64,000 nucleotides of DNA from Thermodesulfovibrionia bacterium (GCA_030646035.1 JAUSMY010000019.1:33720-97719), one strand, 5' to 3'; numbered from the stretch's first letter, positions 8,474 through 17,376 are shown. A program made the numbers and translations. The notes: a model not told the origin generated them from the sequence alone.

Positions 8474-9280
8474 TTAAACCGGTTTCTCCCCCCTGCATGA
8501 AATTATCGGGGTATATGTAAATCTTCTGGGATCAGAGAAAAAGCTTTTGCTTTCTGCAAGAAATTCTTCGTAGCCACCCTCATACTCTTTGAATTCATAA
8601 TTAATTTTCTTGGGAATAACTTCAAGTTTCTTTATCCAGTTATAGGCATCGATATTTTTAAGCTCCCCAAATATTATATGATGAGCATTCACATCAACAT
8701 CTATATCTTTATACCCAAGATCATAAAGATATGAATATAGCTTTCTGCCAATATAAGGATCAAAGTTAGCTTTCTCCTCTAATATTTTTGTAATTGCAAA
8801 GATTGTCCTCTCAAGTCTTTTAGAGTATCCGTAATGATTGAGGGCATTATGATCAAGATCGACTAGACATATAATCCCTCCTGGTTTCAAGATCCTATTT
8901 GCATTCTTAACAATATCCATACTGTCGGCACGATAATATTCAAGGACAAACCTAACCCATATAAAATCAAATAGCCCAAGTTCATCCATCGGCTCTTTAA
9001 TATCTATACATTTAAACTCTATCCCATCAACTTTATAATGCTTCTTTGCATATTCTATTCTATCCTTGGCAAAGTCTATTCCAACTACTTCTCCATCTGG
9101 CTGAACAAGTTTATGCAACACCGATGTAGTCTTGCCTGAACCGCATCCCAAGTCTGCAACCCTCATGCCCGGCTTAATACCAGCCCATATAGCCTGTTTC
9201 TCTACAATTTTTGAATCCGTTTTTAGATCAAGTCGAGTGGTCTCTTCTGCACTTTCCATTAAATATTTACTGTTTGGCAC
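8474..9280 (-). CDS. SAM-dependent methyltransferase (class I)
   Basis: A 268-residue class I methyltransferase of the Methyltransf_25/11 type. The SAM loop is VADLGCGSGKTTSVL (residues about 40-54), followed by VGIDFAKDRIEYAKKHY and by the motif IV/V region FIWVRFVLEYY and LKPGGIICLVDLD. The start is a GTG at 9280 with AAGGAG eight bases upstream. The substrate is unknown. It lies 55 bases downstream of a B12-binding radical SAM gene on the same strand, and both are noticeably AT-rich, so they may form a transferred pair acting on one small molecule or lipid. It is convergent with the HD-GYP gene. Confidence 0.82.
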   Translation of the reverse strand: MPNSKYLMESAEETTRLDLKTDSKIVEKQAIWAGIKPGMRVADLGCGSGKTTSVLHKLVQPDGEVVGIDFAKDRIEYAKKHYKVDGIEFKCIDIKEPMDELGLFDFIWVRFVLEYYRADSMDIVKNANRILKPGGIICLVDLDHNALNHYGYSKRLERTIFAITKILEEKANFDPYIGRKLYSYLYDLGYKDIDVDVNAHHIIFGELKNIDAYNWIKKLEVIPKKINYEFKEYEGGYEEFLAESKSFFSDPRRFTYTPIISCRGEKPV

Positions 9281-9335
9281 TGATTAAACTCCTTGTAATT
9301 AATTTTATATAAACTATCAAATCGCTTATTGTGTA

Positions 9336-10676
9336 TCATGGCATATTGTAATAATGCGAATTTTGCCAGCCCTTCTTAAACGCCTTATTTAAATGATAGA
9401 TAGCCATAAATGAATCAAATCTCTTTAGTGAAAATAAAGTTCTAACCATCCTGAAGAAGAAACCATAAGGTGAATATATTCTGCTTTTTATATAATTATT
9501 ACCTTTATAGAGCTCTTTCTCATTAATTCCTTTTGGTTCATGAACAAGATGGGAAAACCTGTACTTTACCCAATCATCAGGAAAGTTCGTGTGCTTCAAT
9601 CTGCCCTCTGATTGCAAACGATCAAATAGGCTGGTCCCCGGAAGCGGCGTTAGAATCGTTATCTGTGCAACATCAACTCCAGCCCTGACAATAAAGTCAC
9701 TCAGCTCCTTAAAGTACTTCGCATTCTCATAATCATTCCCTAGTATAAAAGCTCCGAGTACTCCTATGCCATATTTATGAAACTTGCCAATTATATTTTT
9801 AAAGTTATCTATCCCTATTTTTAAATTAATCCCCTTCTTCATATCTTTAAGACTCTCTTTGCTGATTGTTTCAATCCCGACAAGAGCATAGATACAACCA
9901 CTCTTAGCAGCATACTTAAGAACTTCCTCATTCTCCCCCGTGTTAATTGAGGTCTGCATACACCATTTTTTCTTTATGTTTCGCTTCAGCATTCCCTTAA
10001 ATAATTTTATGGCATTTTCTTCCGAGCTCTTGCCATACCCCACAAGATTATCATCAAGAAAGATAATATATTTATTCTCTATCTTCTCTAATTCATCTAA
10101 AATATCCTCTGTTTTCTTTTGTCTGTAATCTTTCCCCAGATATCTGGAAACCGAGCAAAAGTCACAGCCAAAAGGGCAACCACGAGATGTCTGTATCGTC
10201 CCCCATAAATATTTATTACTGAGCAGATCTCTCCTGGGCAAAATATGGTAATCTCTTAATGACACAACCGGTCCATGATATTTTTGTTTTAAAACGTTAT
10301 TTTCAAAATCTTCTATAACCTTCTGCCAGATAAGTTCAGCTTCACCAACAACAACTGAGTCAACATAATTTACTGCCTCATCAGGAAGCATAGAGGCATG
10401 AATGCCACCCAAAATAACTTTTATCCCCTTACTGCGATAAATACCTGCAATCTCATAGGCCCTGTTTATATTGGCAGTAAATGATGTAATTCCTACAAGG
10501 TCTGCTTCCTTATAACTGAACTCTTCCATATTCTCATCTATGATCTCTACATCCCAGTAGTCAGGGGTCAAAGCTGCTACATAGGCAAGGCTTAAAGGGG
10601 GATAAGCAGAAAATTTACTAAGAAGCAGGCCGCTTTTCTGTCCTACAGGATTTATAAGGATTAATTTCTTTTTCAT
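9336..10676 (-). CDS. B12-binding domain radical SAM protein
   Basis: A 446-residue enzyme of the cobalamin-binding radical SAM class. Residues about 1-140 are a Rossmann-like B12-binding domain (LILINPVGQ, IDENME, VILGGIHASMLPDEA, VVVGEAE). The radical SAM core follows with the cluster motif GCPFGCDFC (CxxxCxxC, about residue 165) and a TIM-barrel pattern (IIFLDDN, GIETISKESL, PLPGTSLFDRL). Such enzymes carry out methylations, cyclisations or rearrangements in lipid and natural-product pathways; the reaction here cannot be assigned. With the adjacent methyltransferase it forms an AT-rich two-gene unit divergent from the porin gene. Confidence 0.88.
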   Translation of the reverse strand: MKKKLILINPVGQKSGLLLSKFSAYPPLSLAYVAALTPDYWDVEIIDENMEEFSYKEADLVGITSFTANINRAYEIAGIYRSKGIKVILGGIHASMLPDEAVNYVDSVVVGEAELIWQKVIEDFENNVLKQKYHGPVVSLRDYHILPRRDLLSNKYLWGTIQTSRGCPFGCDFCSVSRYLGKDYRQKKTEDILDELEKIENKYIIFLDDNLVGYGKSSEENAIKLFKGMLKRNIKKKWCMQTSINTGENEEVLKYAAKSGCIYALVGIETISKESLKDMKKGINLKIGIDNFKNIIGKFHKYGIGVLGAFILGNDYENAKYFKELSDFIVRAGVDVAQITILTPLPGTSLFDRLQSEGRLKHTNFPDDWVKYRFSHLVHEPKGINEKELYKGNNYIKSRIYSPYGFFFRMVRTLFSLKRFDSFMAIYHLNKAFKKGWQNSHYYNMP

Positions 10677-10685
10677 ATCTATTTC

Positions 10686-10714
10686 TTTATAAATAAATTA
10701 AAACTGTTTATAAT
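10686..10714 (+). promoter_or_regulatory. Candidate promoter of the FadL-type porin gene
   Basis: A perfect TATAAT (10709-10714) has a weak TTTATA -35 17 bases upstream (10686-10691). A start near 10721 would give a leader of about 39 bases that ends in a good AAGGAGA ribosome site. Confidence 0.4.
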
Positions 10715-10759
10715 AACGTCAAACTTAGTATAAGTCAAAAAACAATAAGGAGATTTCTA

Positions 10760-12034
10760 ATGAAAAAAACAACACTGTTAAAAGCTGTATCATTATTTAT
10801 GCTTGCGTTGTTGATTTTCTGTCCTGCACAGAATATCCACGCTTCAGGTTTTGCCATATATACGCAGGGAGCTGATTCTCTGGGGCAGGGCAATTCTGTT
10901 ACCGCGCATCTTAAAGACCCGTCAGCCATCTTCATTAACCCCGCTCTTATTAACAAACTGGATGGCACTAAGTTAGAACTGGGAACGACTTTCATCTCGC
11001 CATCACGCGAGTTTAAGAGCGATACAGGCGCAACCTTTAAGGCTGAAAACAAGGTTTTTTTCCCAAGCACCCTCTTTGTTACACACAAATATAATGAGAA
11101 GCTTAGCTTTGGGCTTGGAGTATTCAATCCATTCGGTCTTGGAAGTGAGTGGAATGAGTCCTGGGAAGGACGCTACATTGCTACTAAATCAGAATTAACT
11201 ACTATTAATATAAATCCTGTTGTTTCATATCAGGTATTACCAAACCTCGCCATTGCAGCAGGTTTTGATTATATTACCCTCGATGCATCATTAGAGAAAA
11301 AGATGAATTTTGGTAGCACTGACGGTAATCAAAAGTTTGATGGAGACGGTAGCGGATACGGTTTCAATCTTGGTATCCTTTACGACGTTAATAATGATAT
11401 CGCTATAGGCGCATCTTACAGAAGCGAAGTTGAGATAGATGTCGATGGAGCCGCATCGTTTAGTAATATCCCAGTATCTTTGAGTGCTTACTTCCCCAAT
11501 ACTGACGGTAAAACCACCATTACGCTTCCTGAGCAAATTCATGCCGGAGTCGCATATAAAGGTATTGACAAGCTCACCCTGGAGGCAGGTATCAGATGGG
11601 AAGGATGGTCCTCCTACGACGAGTTAAAGTTTAATTTTGACCAGGCTGTTGGATTCCCTGTTCCCAATCAAATATCTGTTGTACCAAAAAACTGGGATGA
11701 TACGATATCTGTGCTCTTTGGAGGAGAGTATCAGCTCAACGAGATGGTAGTGCTGCGGGCAGGATATCTTAGGGCTGGCAATCCGGTACCTGATGAAACA
11801 TTTGAACCTTCAATACCGGATGCAGATACAGATATATTCACAATCGGGACAGGCATTAAGTACAAACACTGCAAGTTTGATCTTGCATACGGTTTTCAGA
11901 ATATACATGACAGAAACAAAAACAATACTATAGATGATAATCCTGCTAATGCCCTAAACAGCGCCTTAAGCGCTAATGGGAGATACGAAACAAAAATTCA
12001 TATGCTGGGTGCCAGCGTATCTCACACTTTCTAA
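10760..12034 (+). CDS. OmpP1/FadL/TodX-family outer membrane transporter
   Basis: A 424-residue outer membrane beta-barrel for hydrophobic compounds such as long-chain fatty acids or aromatics. It has a signal peptide (residues 1 to about 29, cleavage near NIHASG). The FadL N-terminal signature follows at once (SGFAIYTQGADSLGQGNS, then KDPSAIFINPA), where the plug domain sits. Alternating amphipathic strands run to a C-terminal phenylalanine (GASVSHTF), as expected for barrel assembly. AAGGAGA seven bases before the ATG is a strong ribosome site. The gene stands alone: a divergent radical SAM gene lies upstream and a clear terminator follows at 12055-12092. Confidence 0.92.
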   Translation: MKKTTLLKAVSLFMLALLIFCPAQNIHASGFAIYTQGADSLGQGNSVTAHLKDPSAIFINPALINKLDGTKLELGTTFISPSREFKSDTGATFKAENKVFFPSTLFVTHKYNEKLSFGLGVFNPFGLGSEWNESWEGRYIATKSELTTININPVVSYQVLPNLAIAAGFDYITLDASLEKKMNFGSTDGNQKFDGDGSGYGFNLGILYDVNNDIAIGASYRSEVEIDVDGAASFSNIPVSLSAYFPNTDGKTTITLPEQIHAGVAYKGIDKLTLEAGIRWEGWSSYDELKFNFDQAVGFPVPNQISVVPKNWDDTISVLFGGEYQLNEMVVLRAGYLRAGNPVPDETFEPSIPDADTDIFTIGTGIKYKHCKFDLAYGFQNIHDRNKNNTIDDNPANALNSALSANGRYETKIHMLGASVSHTF

Positions 12035-12054
12035 TCAATTATTCTGCTTGCTAC

Positions 12055-12092
12055 AAAAAAAGGCTGGGTCATAATTGGCTCAGCCTTTTTTT
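12055..12092 (+). terminator. Rho-independent terminator after the porin gene
   Basis: A stem of AAAAAAAGGCTG paired with CAGCCTTTTTTT around a 14-base loop (12067-12080), ending in seven T. Its symmetry lets it work in both directions. Confidence 0.9.
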
Positions 12093-12194
12093 ACTGTCTG
12101 CGTCATTATCTATTCCTCTTAGTTTCATCTTTCCCGATATCTTCATCATTTCATCAAAATACTGTAATATTAATAAATAAAGAGGCGTTTTCTC

Positions 12195-13139
12195 ATGAAG
12201 GACAAAAAAAGAAATACCAAAGAACCTGTTAAAGATCTGTTAAAGCTTCGCCGAAAGGTTGCAATGCTGGAAGCACAGATAGAAGAAAAATCTTTATCTG
12301 AGGAGCGGTACCGTTCACTGGTGGAGTCAACCGAAGACTCAATATACCTGGTTGACCGCGATTACAGATATCTCTTTGTGAACAAAAAACACCTTTCAAG
12401 ATTAGGCCTTATAAAAAACAACTTTCATGGAAGAACATTTGACGAATTTCATTCAGAAGAAGATACGAGAGATTTCACTGAAAAAGTAGACAAAGTATTT
12501 AAGACCGGCCATTCCATTCAGTATGAACATAAAAGCAGCATGGATGATAAGTATTTTTTGCTGACACTCAGTCCTGTAAGAGGAAAGAGCAAGAAAATCA
12601 TATCGGTAACTGTAGTATCAAAAGATATAACCAGACTAAAAGATTTAGAGGAAAACCTCCGCATGCTCTCATTAACCGATGACCTGACCGATCTTTACAA
12701 CAGGCGCGGGTTCTTTGCCCTCGCCGAGCATCAGCTGAAAGTTGCAGACCGTCAGAAGCAAGGTCTTTTCCTGCTGTATGCCGACTTTGACAATTTAAAA
12801 AAAATAAATGATAAATTCGGTCATAATGAAGGCAGCCGGGCACTGGTTGAGACCGCAAAGATCCTCAAAAAACACTTTAGAAAATCAGATATAATGGCGC
12901 GGATGGGAGGGGATGAATTTGCAATTATCCCTGTAGTAAGCACCGGAGAGCGGCCTGACAAAATTGCTGAACGTTTAAAAAAATATCTGGAGTTATACTA
13001 CTCAAAGAAAAATTTCGGCTACAAATTATCAATAAGCATCGGAATAGCCTACTATGACCCGAACAAACCCTGCTCAATTGACGAACTTCTGTCCAGGGCG
13101 GATAAGTTAATGTATAAACAGAAAAAGCTAAAGAAATAG
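12195..13139 (+). CDS. PAS-GGDEF diguanylate cyclase
   Basis: A 314-residue soluble protein that should make c-di-GMP from two GTP. A short coiled coil (residues 8-40) leads into a PAS domain (about 42-150, EERYRSLVESTEDSIYL) and a GGDEF domain (about 155-312). The active site is intact as MGGDEF. An RKSD (RxxD) inhibitory site lies five residues upstream, so feedback control by the product is expected. No membrane segment is visible. It is followed ten bases later by the histidine kinase and response regulator genes on the same strand, which suggests co-transcription. Confidence 0.93.
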   Translation: MKDKKRNTKEPVKDLLKLRRKVAMLEAQIEEKSLSEERYRSLVESTEDSIYLVDRDYRYLFVNKKHLSRLGLIKNNFHGRTFDEFHSEEDTRDFTEKVDKVFKTGHSIQYEHKSSMDDKYFLLTLSPVRGKSKKIISVTVVSKDITRLKDLEENLRMLSLTDDLTDLYNRRGFFALAEHQLKVADRQKQGLFLLYADFDNLKKINDKFGHNEGSRALVETAKILKKHFRKSDIMARMGGDEFAIIPVVSTGERPDKIAERLKKYLELYYSKKNFGYKLSISIGIAYYDPNKPCSIDELLSRADKLMYKQKKLKK

Positions 13140-13149
13140 CCTCAATAAA

Positions 13150-14232
13150 ATGAACAGACCAAAAAAAAACAATGAACCATCCCCGCTAAATAAACAAGAC
13201 TGGACCGGCATTTTCAATACAATAACCGACATGATCACCATCCACGATAAAGACTTCAATATAATACATGCAAACGATGCAGCAAAGAAAAATCTGTACC
13301 TGCCGCTTTTAGGCGAAAAAGAAGCAAAATGCTTTAAATATTACCACGGAACACCCTGTCCTCCAACCGGATGCCCGAGTTGTGAATGTGTCAAAACCGG
13401 AATCCCTTCCTCTTTTGAGCTCTTTGAGCCCCATTTAAACAGGCATATTGAGATACGGGCAATCCCTCGATTTGACAATGACAACAACCTCATAGGAGTG
13501 ATACATATTGTCAGAGATATCTCAAAACGTATCCGCGACGAAGAAGAGATCAGAAAGACAAGCGAAGAACTTCGCAAGCTTACTGCACACCTGCAGTCTG
13601 TGCGTGAAGAAGAGAGAAAGCATATTGCCCGCGAGATACATGATGAACTGGCCCAATTACTCACAGCGTTGAACATGGACATTTTCTGGCTGCATGGGAA
13701 ATTGCCGAAAGAGCAAAAACCAATTTATGAAAAGACCGCTTCAATGTTAAAACTAATCGACAGGATACTGCAAACAGTATCAAAAATATCTTCTGAGCTC
13801 AGGCCCGGGCTTCTTGACGATCTCGGACTTCAAGAAGCTATGGAATGGCAGGCAGATGAATTTCAGAAACGTACAGGCATCAAGTGTAAGATGGCCTTCG
13901 TCGCCAATAATAGCATTGATCCGGAACGCGCCACTACGGTATTCCGCATATTCCAGGAGACACTGACAAATGTTGTACGCCATGCAAAAGCGACAAGAGT
14001 TTCAATATCTCTTGAAGAAAAAGACCATAATCTTATACTTAATGTAAAAGATAATGGAAGAGGAATAACAGAAGCTGAAATAATAAACCCTGATGCTTTC
14101 GGACTGATAGGTATACGTGAACGTGTATATCATTGGAAAGGGAAGGCTAAAATATCAGGAAAACCTGATAAGGGCACTACCGTAACCGTCAGTATTCCCC
14201 TGAATAATGATGAAGGGGAACAAACCATATGA
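13150..14232 (+). CDS. PAS-containing NarL/DegS-type sensor histidine kinase
   Basis: A 360-residue cytosolic kinase. The N-terminal PAS domain (about 15-130) holds a cysteine cluster with the pattern C-x5-HGTPC-x4-CPSCEC, which could bind a metal or sense redox state. Next comes a coiled coil with the HisKA_3 dimerisation motif (EERKHIAREIHDELAQLL, phospho-His in REIHDE), then the ATPase domain with an N-box (ETLTNVVRHAKA), DNGRGI and FGLIGIRERV. The last bases overlap the start of the response regulator (ATGA), so the two form a classical pair. The input signal is unknown; the cysteines favour a redox or metal cue. Confidence 0.93.
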   Translation: MNRPKKNNEPSPLNKQDWTGIFNTITDMITIHDKDFNIIHANDAAKKNLYLPLLGEKEAKCFKYYHGTPCPPTGCPSCECVKTGIPSSFELFEPHLNRHIEIRAIPRFDNDNNLIGVIHIVRDISKRIRDEEEIRKTSEELRKLTAHLQSVREEERKHIAREIHDELAQLLTALNMDIFWLHGKLPKEQKPIYEKTASMLKLIDRILQTVSKISSELRPGLLDDLGLQEAMEWQADEFQKRTGIKCKMAFVANNSIDPERATTVFRIFQETLTNVVRHAKATRVSISLEEKDHNLILNVKDNGRGITEAEIINPDAFGLIGIRERVYHWKGKAKISGKPDKGTTVTVSIPLNNDEGEQTI

Positions 14233-14864
14233 TTAAAATACTGATCGTTGATGATCACGCAATTGTCCGTGAAGGGCTGAAACAGATACTCTCTGAGACT
14301 TCCGACATTGTTGTAACTGACGAAGCGAATAATGGACAGGAGGCCTTGGAGAAAGTCTGGCATAACAAATATGATGTTGTCCTTCTTGATATCTCCATGC
14401 CGGGCAGAAACGGGCTTGAGATACTCAAACAGATAAAGCACGATAATAAGGCGCTTCATGTCCTTATATTAAGCGTATCTCCGGAAGAACAATATGCTGT
14501 AAGAGCCTTAAAGGCAGGAGCTTCAGGTTACCTGACAAAAGAGAGCACTCCCAACGAACTGATAGAGGCTATCAGAAAAGTCTCAGCCGGCAAAAAATAT
14601 GTAAGTTCTTCGCTTGCAGAAAGATTGGCCACACATCTGGAGGCTAAATCAGAGGATTCTCTCCATGACTCACTCTCAGACCGGGAATATGAGGTAATGT
14701 GTATGATCGCATCCGGCAAGGCAGTCAAGGAGATCGCGGAGAATCTTTGTCTAAGCGCGAAAACTATCAGCACATACAGATCACGCATCATGGAAAAGAT
14801 GGAAATGAAAAACAATGCGCAGTTGACCCATTATGCAATAAGTAACCGGCTTGTAACGGACTAA
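14229..14864 (+). CDS. NarL/FixJ-family response regulator
   Basis: A 211-residue regulator. The receiver domain (1-120) has the acidic pair (VDDH), the phospho-Asp in VVLLDISMPG, Ser/Thr at ILSVS and Lys in YLTKES. The C-terminal LuxR-type helix-turn-helix (about 148-205) reads LSDREYEVMCMIASGKAVKEIA. It overlaps the kinase gene by four bases and should be phosphorylated by it. Target promoters are unknown; candidates include the nearby PilZ and porin genes. Confidence 0.94.
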   Translation: MIKILIVDDHAIVREGLKQILSETSDIVVTDEANNGQEALEKVWHNKYDVVLLDISMPGRNGLEILKQIKHDNKALHVLILSVSPEEQYAVRALKAGASGYLTKESTPNELIEAIRKVSAGKKYVSSSLAERLATHLEAKSEDSLHDSLSDREYEVMCMIASGKAVKEIAENLCLSAKTISTYRSRIMEKMEMKNNAQLTHYAISNRLVTD

Positions 14865-15025
14865 GCCTGTGTTATAAGCATTATCATTCCCTTCGCCAGT
14901 TTTTCCTTCATAGGACAAATACCTACAATACTTCAAGGAATATTCCTATGAAAAAATCAGGAGGAGGCTTATTCTTAATCCCATTAAAAGGTGTTAGGTT
15001 GTAATAAGGAAGAAAGGCAGCAGTC

Positions 15026-15370
15026 ATGTTACTTAAGAATCCGATAATAAAAGAAGCGGTGCCAGTTAAGAGGGCTGTCAATTACAAAGCTGAATTTGCT
15101 CATGATAATACGCGTTATCCCGGAGTCATAGTGAATCTGTCCGAAAACAGCCTTTATATGATCGCCTTTCCTACAAACAGTCCCATAAAATTAGTTCCCG
15201 GAACAACGTTGCAGGTAAAACTGGATCCGCCCTCTCAAGAACCAATTTGCCTGCAATGTCAGGTAACGTGGTCATATAAAACCCCGCCTCACGGACTGAC
15301 ACAGAGCATTGGCATGGAGATCATCGATTCATTCCCTGGCTATCAGCATCTCCTGAACGATTTTTCCTGA
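15026..15370 (+). CDS. Small PilZ-domain protein
   Basis: A 114-residue single-domain protein. After a short lead comes VKRAVNYKAEF (weak RxxxR), then the PilZ barrel with IVNLSENSLYM (the NxSxxG place, with the Gly replaced) and a C-terminal GMEIIDSF strand. The changed motif suggests weakened or altered c-di-GMP binding. AAGGAAGAAAGG lies before the ATG. A 160-base gap containing a 12-base palindrome precedes it, so it is probably transcribed apart from the two-component pair. The next gene is another small PilZ protein. Confidence 0.72.
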   Translation: MLLKNPIIKEAVPVKRAVNYKAEFAHDNTRYPGVIVNLSENSLYMIAFPTNSPIKLVPGTTLQVKLDPPSQEPICLQCQVTWSYKTPPHGLTQSIGMEIIDSFPGYQHLLNDFS

Positions 15371-15482
15371 AACATCTTTCAGTTATTGCTAAACCAGTTT
15401 TTTAAAACTCCTTATAATCTCTCCTTCCCGCTAATTTTGACTTTTTACTTTATTTTGTTATACTTAGCTATAAATAACTCCT

Positions 15483-15818
15483 ATGGAAGACAATTCTAAA
15501 AGACGTTCTAAAAGAAAGACCTTCAGGCTAAAGGCTGAGATCACACTGGGCAGTAAAAGTTACAGAGGGTTTATAGAGAACCTCTCCGGTGAGGGGCTTT
15601 TCGGTGTCATCATACGCGATGAAGCGTTAGAGGATCTTAAAACCAATATGCTTGTGAATGTAAAATTCGAGTTTCCCACTGGAGAAACATTTAATTTATT
15701 CTGTGAGATTAAGAGACTGCAGGAAGATATGGACGCCCTGGTAGGACGTGTCTATAACTTCGGCATGGAGATAATTGATCAGTCTCCGCAGTATAAAAAA
15801 TTTATCTCAACGCTTTAA
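15483..15818 (+). CDS. Small PilZ-domain protein
   Basis: A 111-residue PilZ protein. The basic lead KRRSKRKTFR gives the RxxxR c-di-GMP motif, followed by IENLSGEGLFGV (NxSxxG complete) and the closing strand FGMEIIDQSP. It is therefore a better c-di-GMP binder candidate than the neighbour upstream, which shares the GMEIID ending. There is no membrane segment. It is convergent with an M29-like peptidase gene 34 bases downstream. Confidence 0.85.
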   Translation: MEDNSKRRSKRKTFRLKAEITLGSKSYRGFIENLSGEGLFGVIIRDEALEDLKTNMLVNVKFEFPTGETFNLFCEIKRLQEDMDALVGRVYNFGMEIIDQSPQYKKFISTL

Positions 15819-15852
15819 CAAGGTCAAGCTGCTTATGCTGCAGAAAAAAACT

Positions 15853-16962
15853 TTACCTACTTCTCTTCCTCTTTAACTCTCCATTTTTCAGAAGGACATC
15901 TCTTATCCCGTCTTTATGTATCAAGGTCACAGTAGGTTTAAAGAATATAAAATCCTGATGAAAAGGTGTTGAGACTCTGCCGCCGAATGAACTATTATCA
16001 CCTAACGCCATATGAATAGTGCCGAAGATCTTCTCTGATTCCAAGATGTTATTGAGACTTACAGCCTTGTCATTTGTGCCGATTCCAAGTTCTGCCAAAT
16101 TTCTATTTTCTTTTCTTTCAGACATCTTTTTCTTCAAATCGTTAATATAATTTTCTTTCCCCTCTATTTTTTCTACATTTCCCTTTTTAATATATAGTGT
16201 TACAGGGCTCTTTAATTTGCGCGTAGGCGCCCATTCAAGCACAAGCCTCCCATTTGCCGTACCCTCAAGCGGTGCCAGAAATACTTCTCCTGCAGGCAAG
16301 TTGCTGAATTTCCCCGGTGTTGTAATTATTCCTGTGTCTGCCTTTGCTATTCTGCCTTTTTTAGAAAAGGCTATAGATGTGCCGTTTGGCGTACATACTT
16401 CTATTATTTCTGCCATTTGAACTCTTTGTGCCATGCGATTTGTCCTTATCTCCATCTTTTTCCAATCAACACTCATCGCTGTCTTGAACATGGATCCCTC
16501 AAAAGTCGGCATACTTGCATAACGGGTTTCGCATATTCTTGTAAGAAGATCCCGAAACCTGGTGTGACTTGTGGAATGATATGAAAGCGCAACAACAGCG
16601 TTAACAGCATCTTCTTTATATTTTTTTACTATCCTCTCTGCTTCTTTTAGTTTTACTGGTAATATCCTCTTGTTAATAAGAGATATCAGTATTTTTTTAT
16701 TAATGAGCTCATTGACTATGTTGTTGCCAAAAGCCTCTCTCCAGAGTTCTTCAGGCGGTTCTGCTCCATGACTTTCTGTGCTTTTAAATTGTAAGTAACT
16801 CATTTTATTGCAGAATGTATTACTTATATATGAAACTTTTCTTGCGATACTTATCAGTTTCTTACTTTTATTGTCAGTAAAGACAAGTAATTTTTCTTTT
16901 TTTTGTATCCTGAGATTTATTTTAAATATGTTTTCTATTATTTTATCTTCTTCTGTTTTCAT
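15853..16962 (-). CDS. M29-family (thermophilic) aminopeptidase-like protein
   Basis: A 369-residue protein resembling metallo-aminopeptidases of family M29. Seen: an N-terminal domain with alternating helices and strands; the C-terminal catalytic half with PLEGTANGRLVLEW (first Glu ligand), NLAELGIGTN (second Glu), IHMALGDNSSFGG (His ligand) and FHQDFIF (His-x-Asp ligands). The tyrosine that follows ALG in classical M29 enzymes is not visible here (Asp-Asn-Ser instead). The family cleaves N-terminal residues using two divalent ions. The gene is AT-rich, Lys-rich and monocistronic, divergent from serC across a 414-base gap. An orphan subfamily with changed specificity is possible. Confidence 0.75.
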   Translation of the reverse strand: MKTEEDKIIENIFKINLRIQKKEKLLVFTDNKSKKLISIARKVSYISNTFCNKMSYLQFKSTESHGAEPPEELWREAFGNNIVNELINKKILISLINKRILPVKLKEAERIVKKYKEDAVNAVVALSYHSTSHTRFRDLLTRICETRYASMPTFEGSMFKTAMSVDWKKMEIRTNRMAQRVQMAEIIEVCTPNGTSIAFSKKGRIAKADTGIITTPGKFSNLPAGEVFLAPLEGTANGRLVLEWAPTRKLKSPVTLYIKKGNVEKIEGKENYINDLKKKMSERKENRNLAELGIGTNDKAVSLNNILESEKIFGTIHMALGDNSSFGGRVSTPFHQDFIFFKPTVTLIHKDGIRDVLLKNGELKRKRSR

Positions 16963-17376
16963 ATCAGCAGGATATTAAGGTGCTTATTATTATTATCTTT
17001 ATATATTTAATAACAATAGTAATAACATTGTTTAAAGTGTTGATAATATTTAAACGCATTGAATTTAAAAACAAATAAGACGTTCATTAACAGGTATAAA
17101 AGCAGTCTCTTTTCTTGACATCTTGGTATATAAGATGATACGATTTGAAGCTGGCAGCTTCATTATAACACTTCACTATATTGATAGTATTACTTGTCTG
17201 GCTGAAATAGAAAGGACTAAGAGCTTAAATTCCTTTGGTAATCTTTTTGTCTAAGGAGATATATGTTCAAAGAAAACTGACATTAAATAAAATAATGCAG
17301 TTTATTTAATTAATAAGTTAATAACATATAGAAAATTATTACACACCATTACTCCACAGTTAATAAGAGGGATATT
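16963..17376. other. AT-rich divergent intergenic region upstream of serC
   Basis: A 414-base gap with no gene of normal size. It holds a TTGACA (17115-17120) with a poor TACGAT 18 bases on, a small hairpin (GAAGCT/AGCTTC at about 17147-17161), and a five-codon frame MFKEN at 17263-17280 behind a strong AAGGAGAT. No recognised riboswitch or tRNA was found. Confidence 0.5.
17115..17144 (+). promoter_or_regulatory. Weak candidate promoter in the serC leader region
   Basis: TTGACA (17115-17120) is perfect. The best -10 is TACGAT (17139-17144) at 18 bases, four of six matches. If used, it would give a leader of about 225 bases before serC that includes the small hairpin and the five-codon frame. 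Confidence 0.3.
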
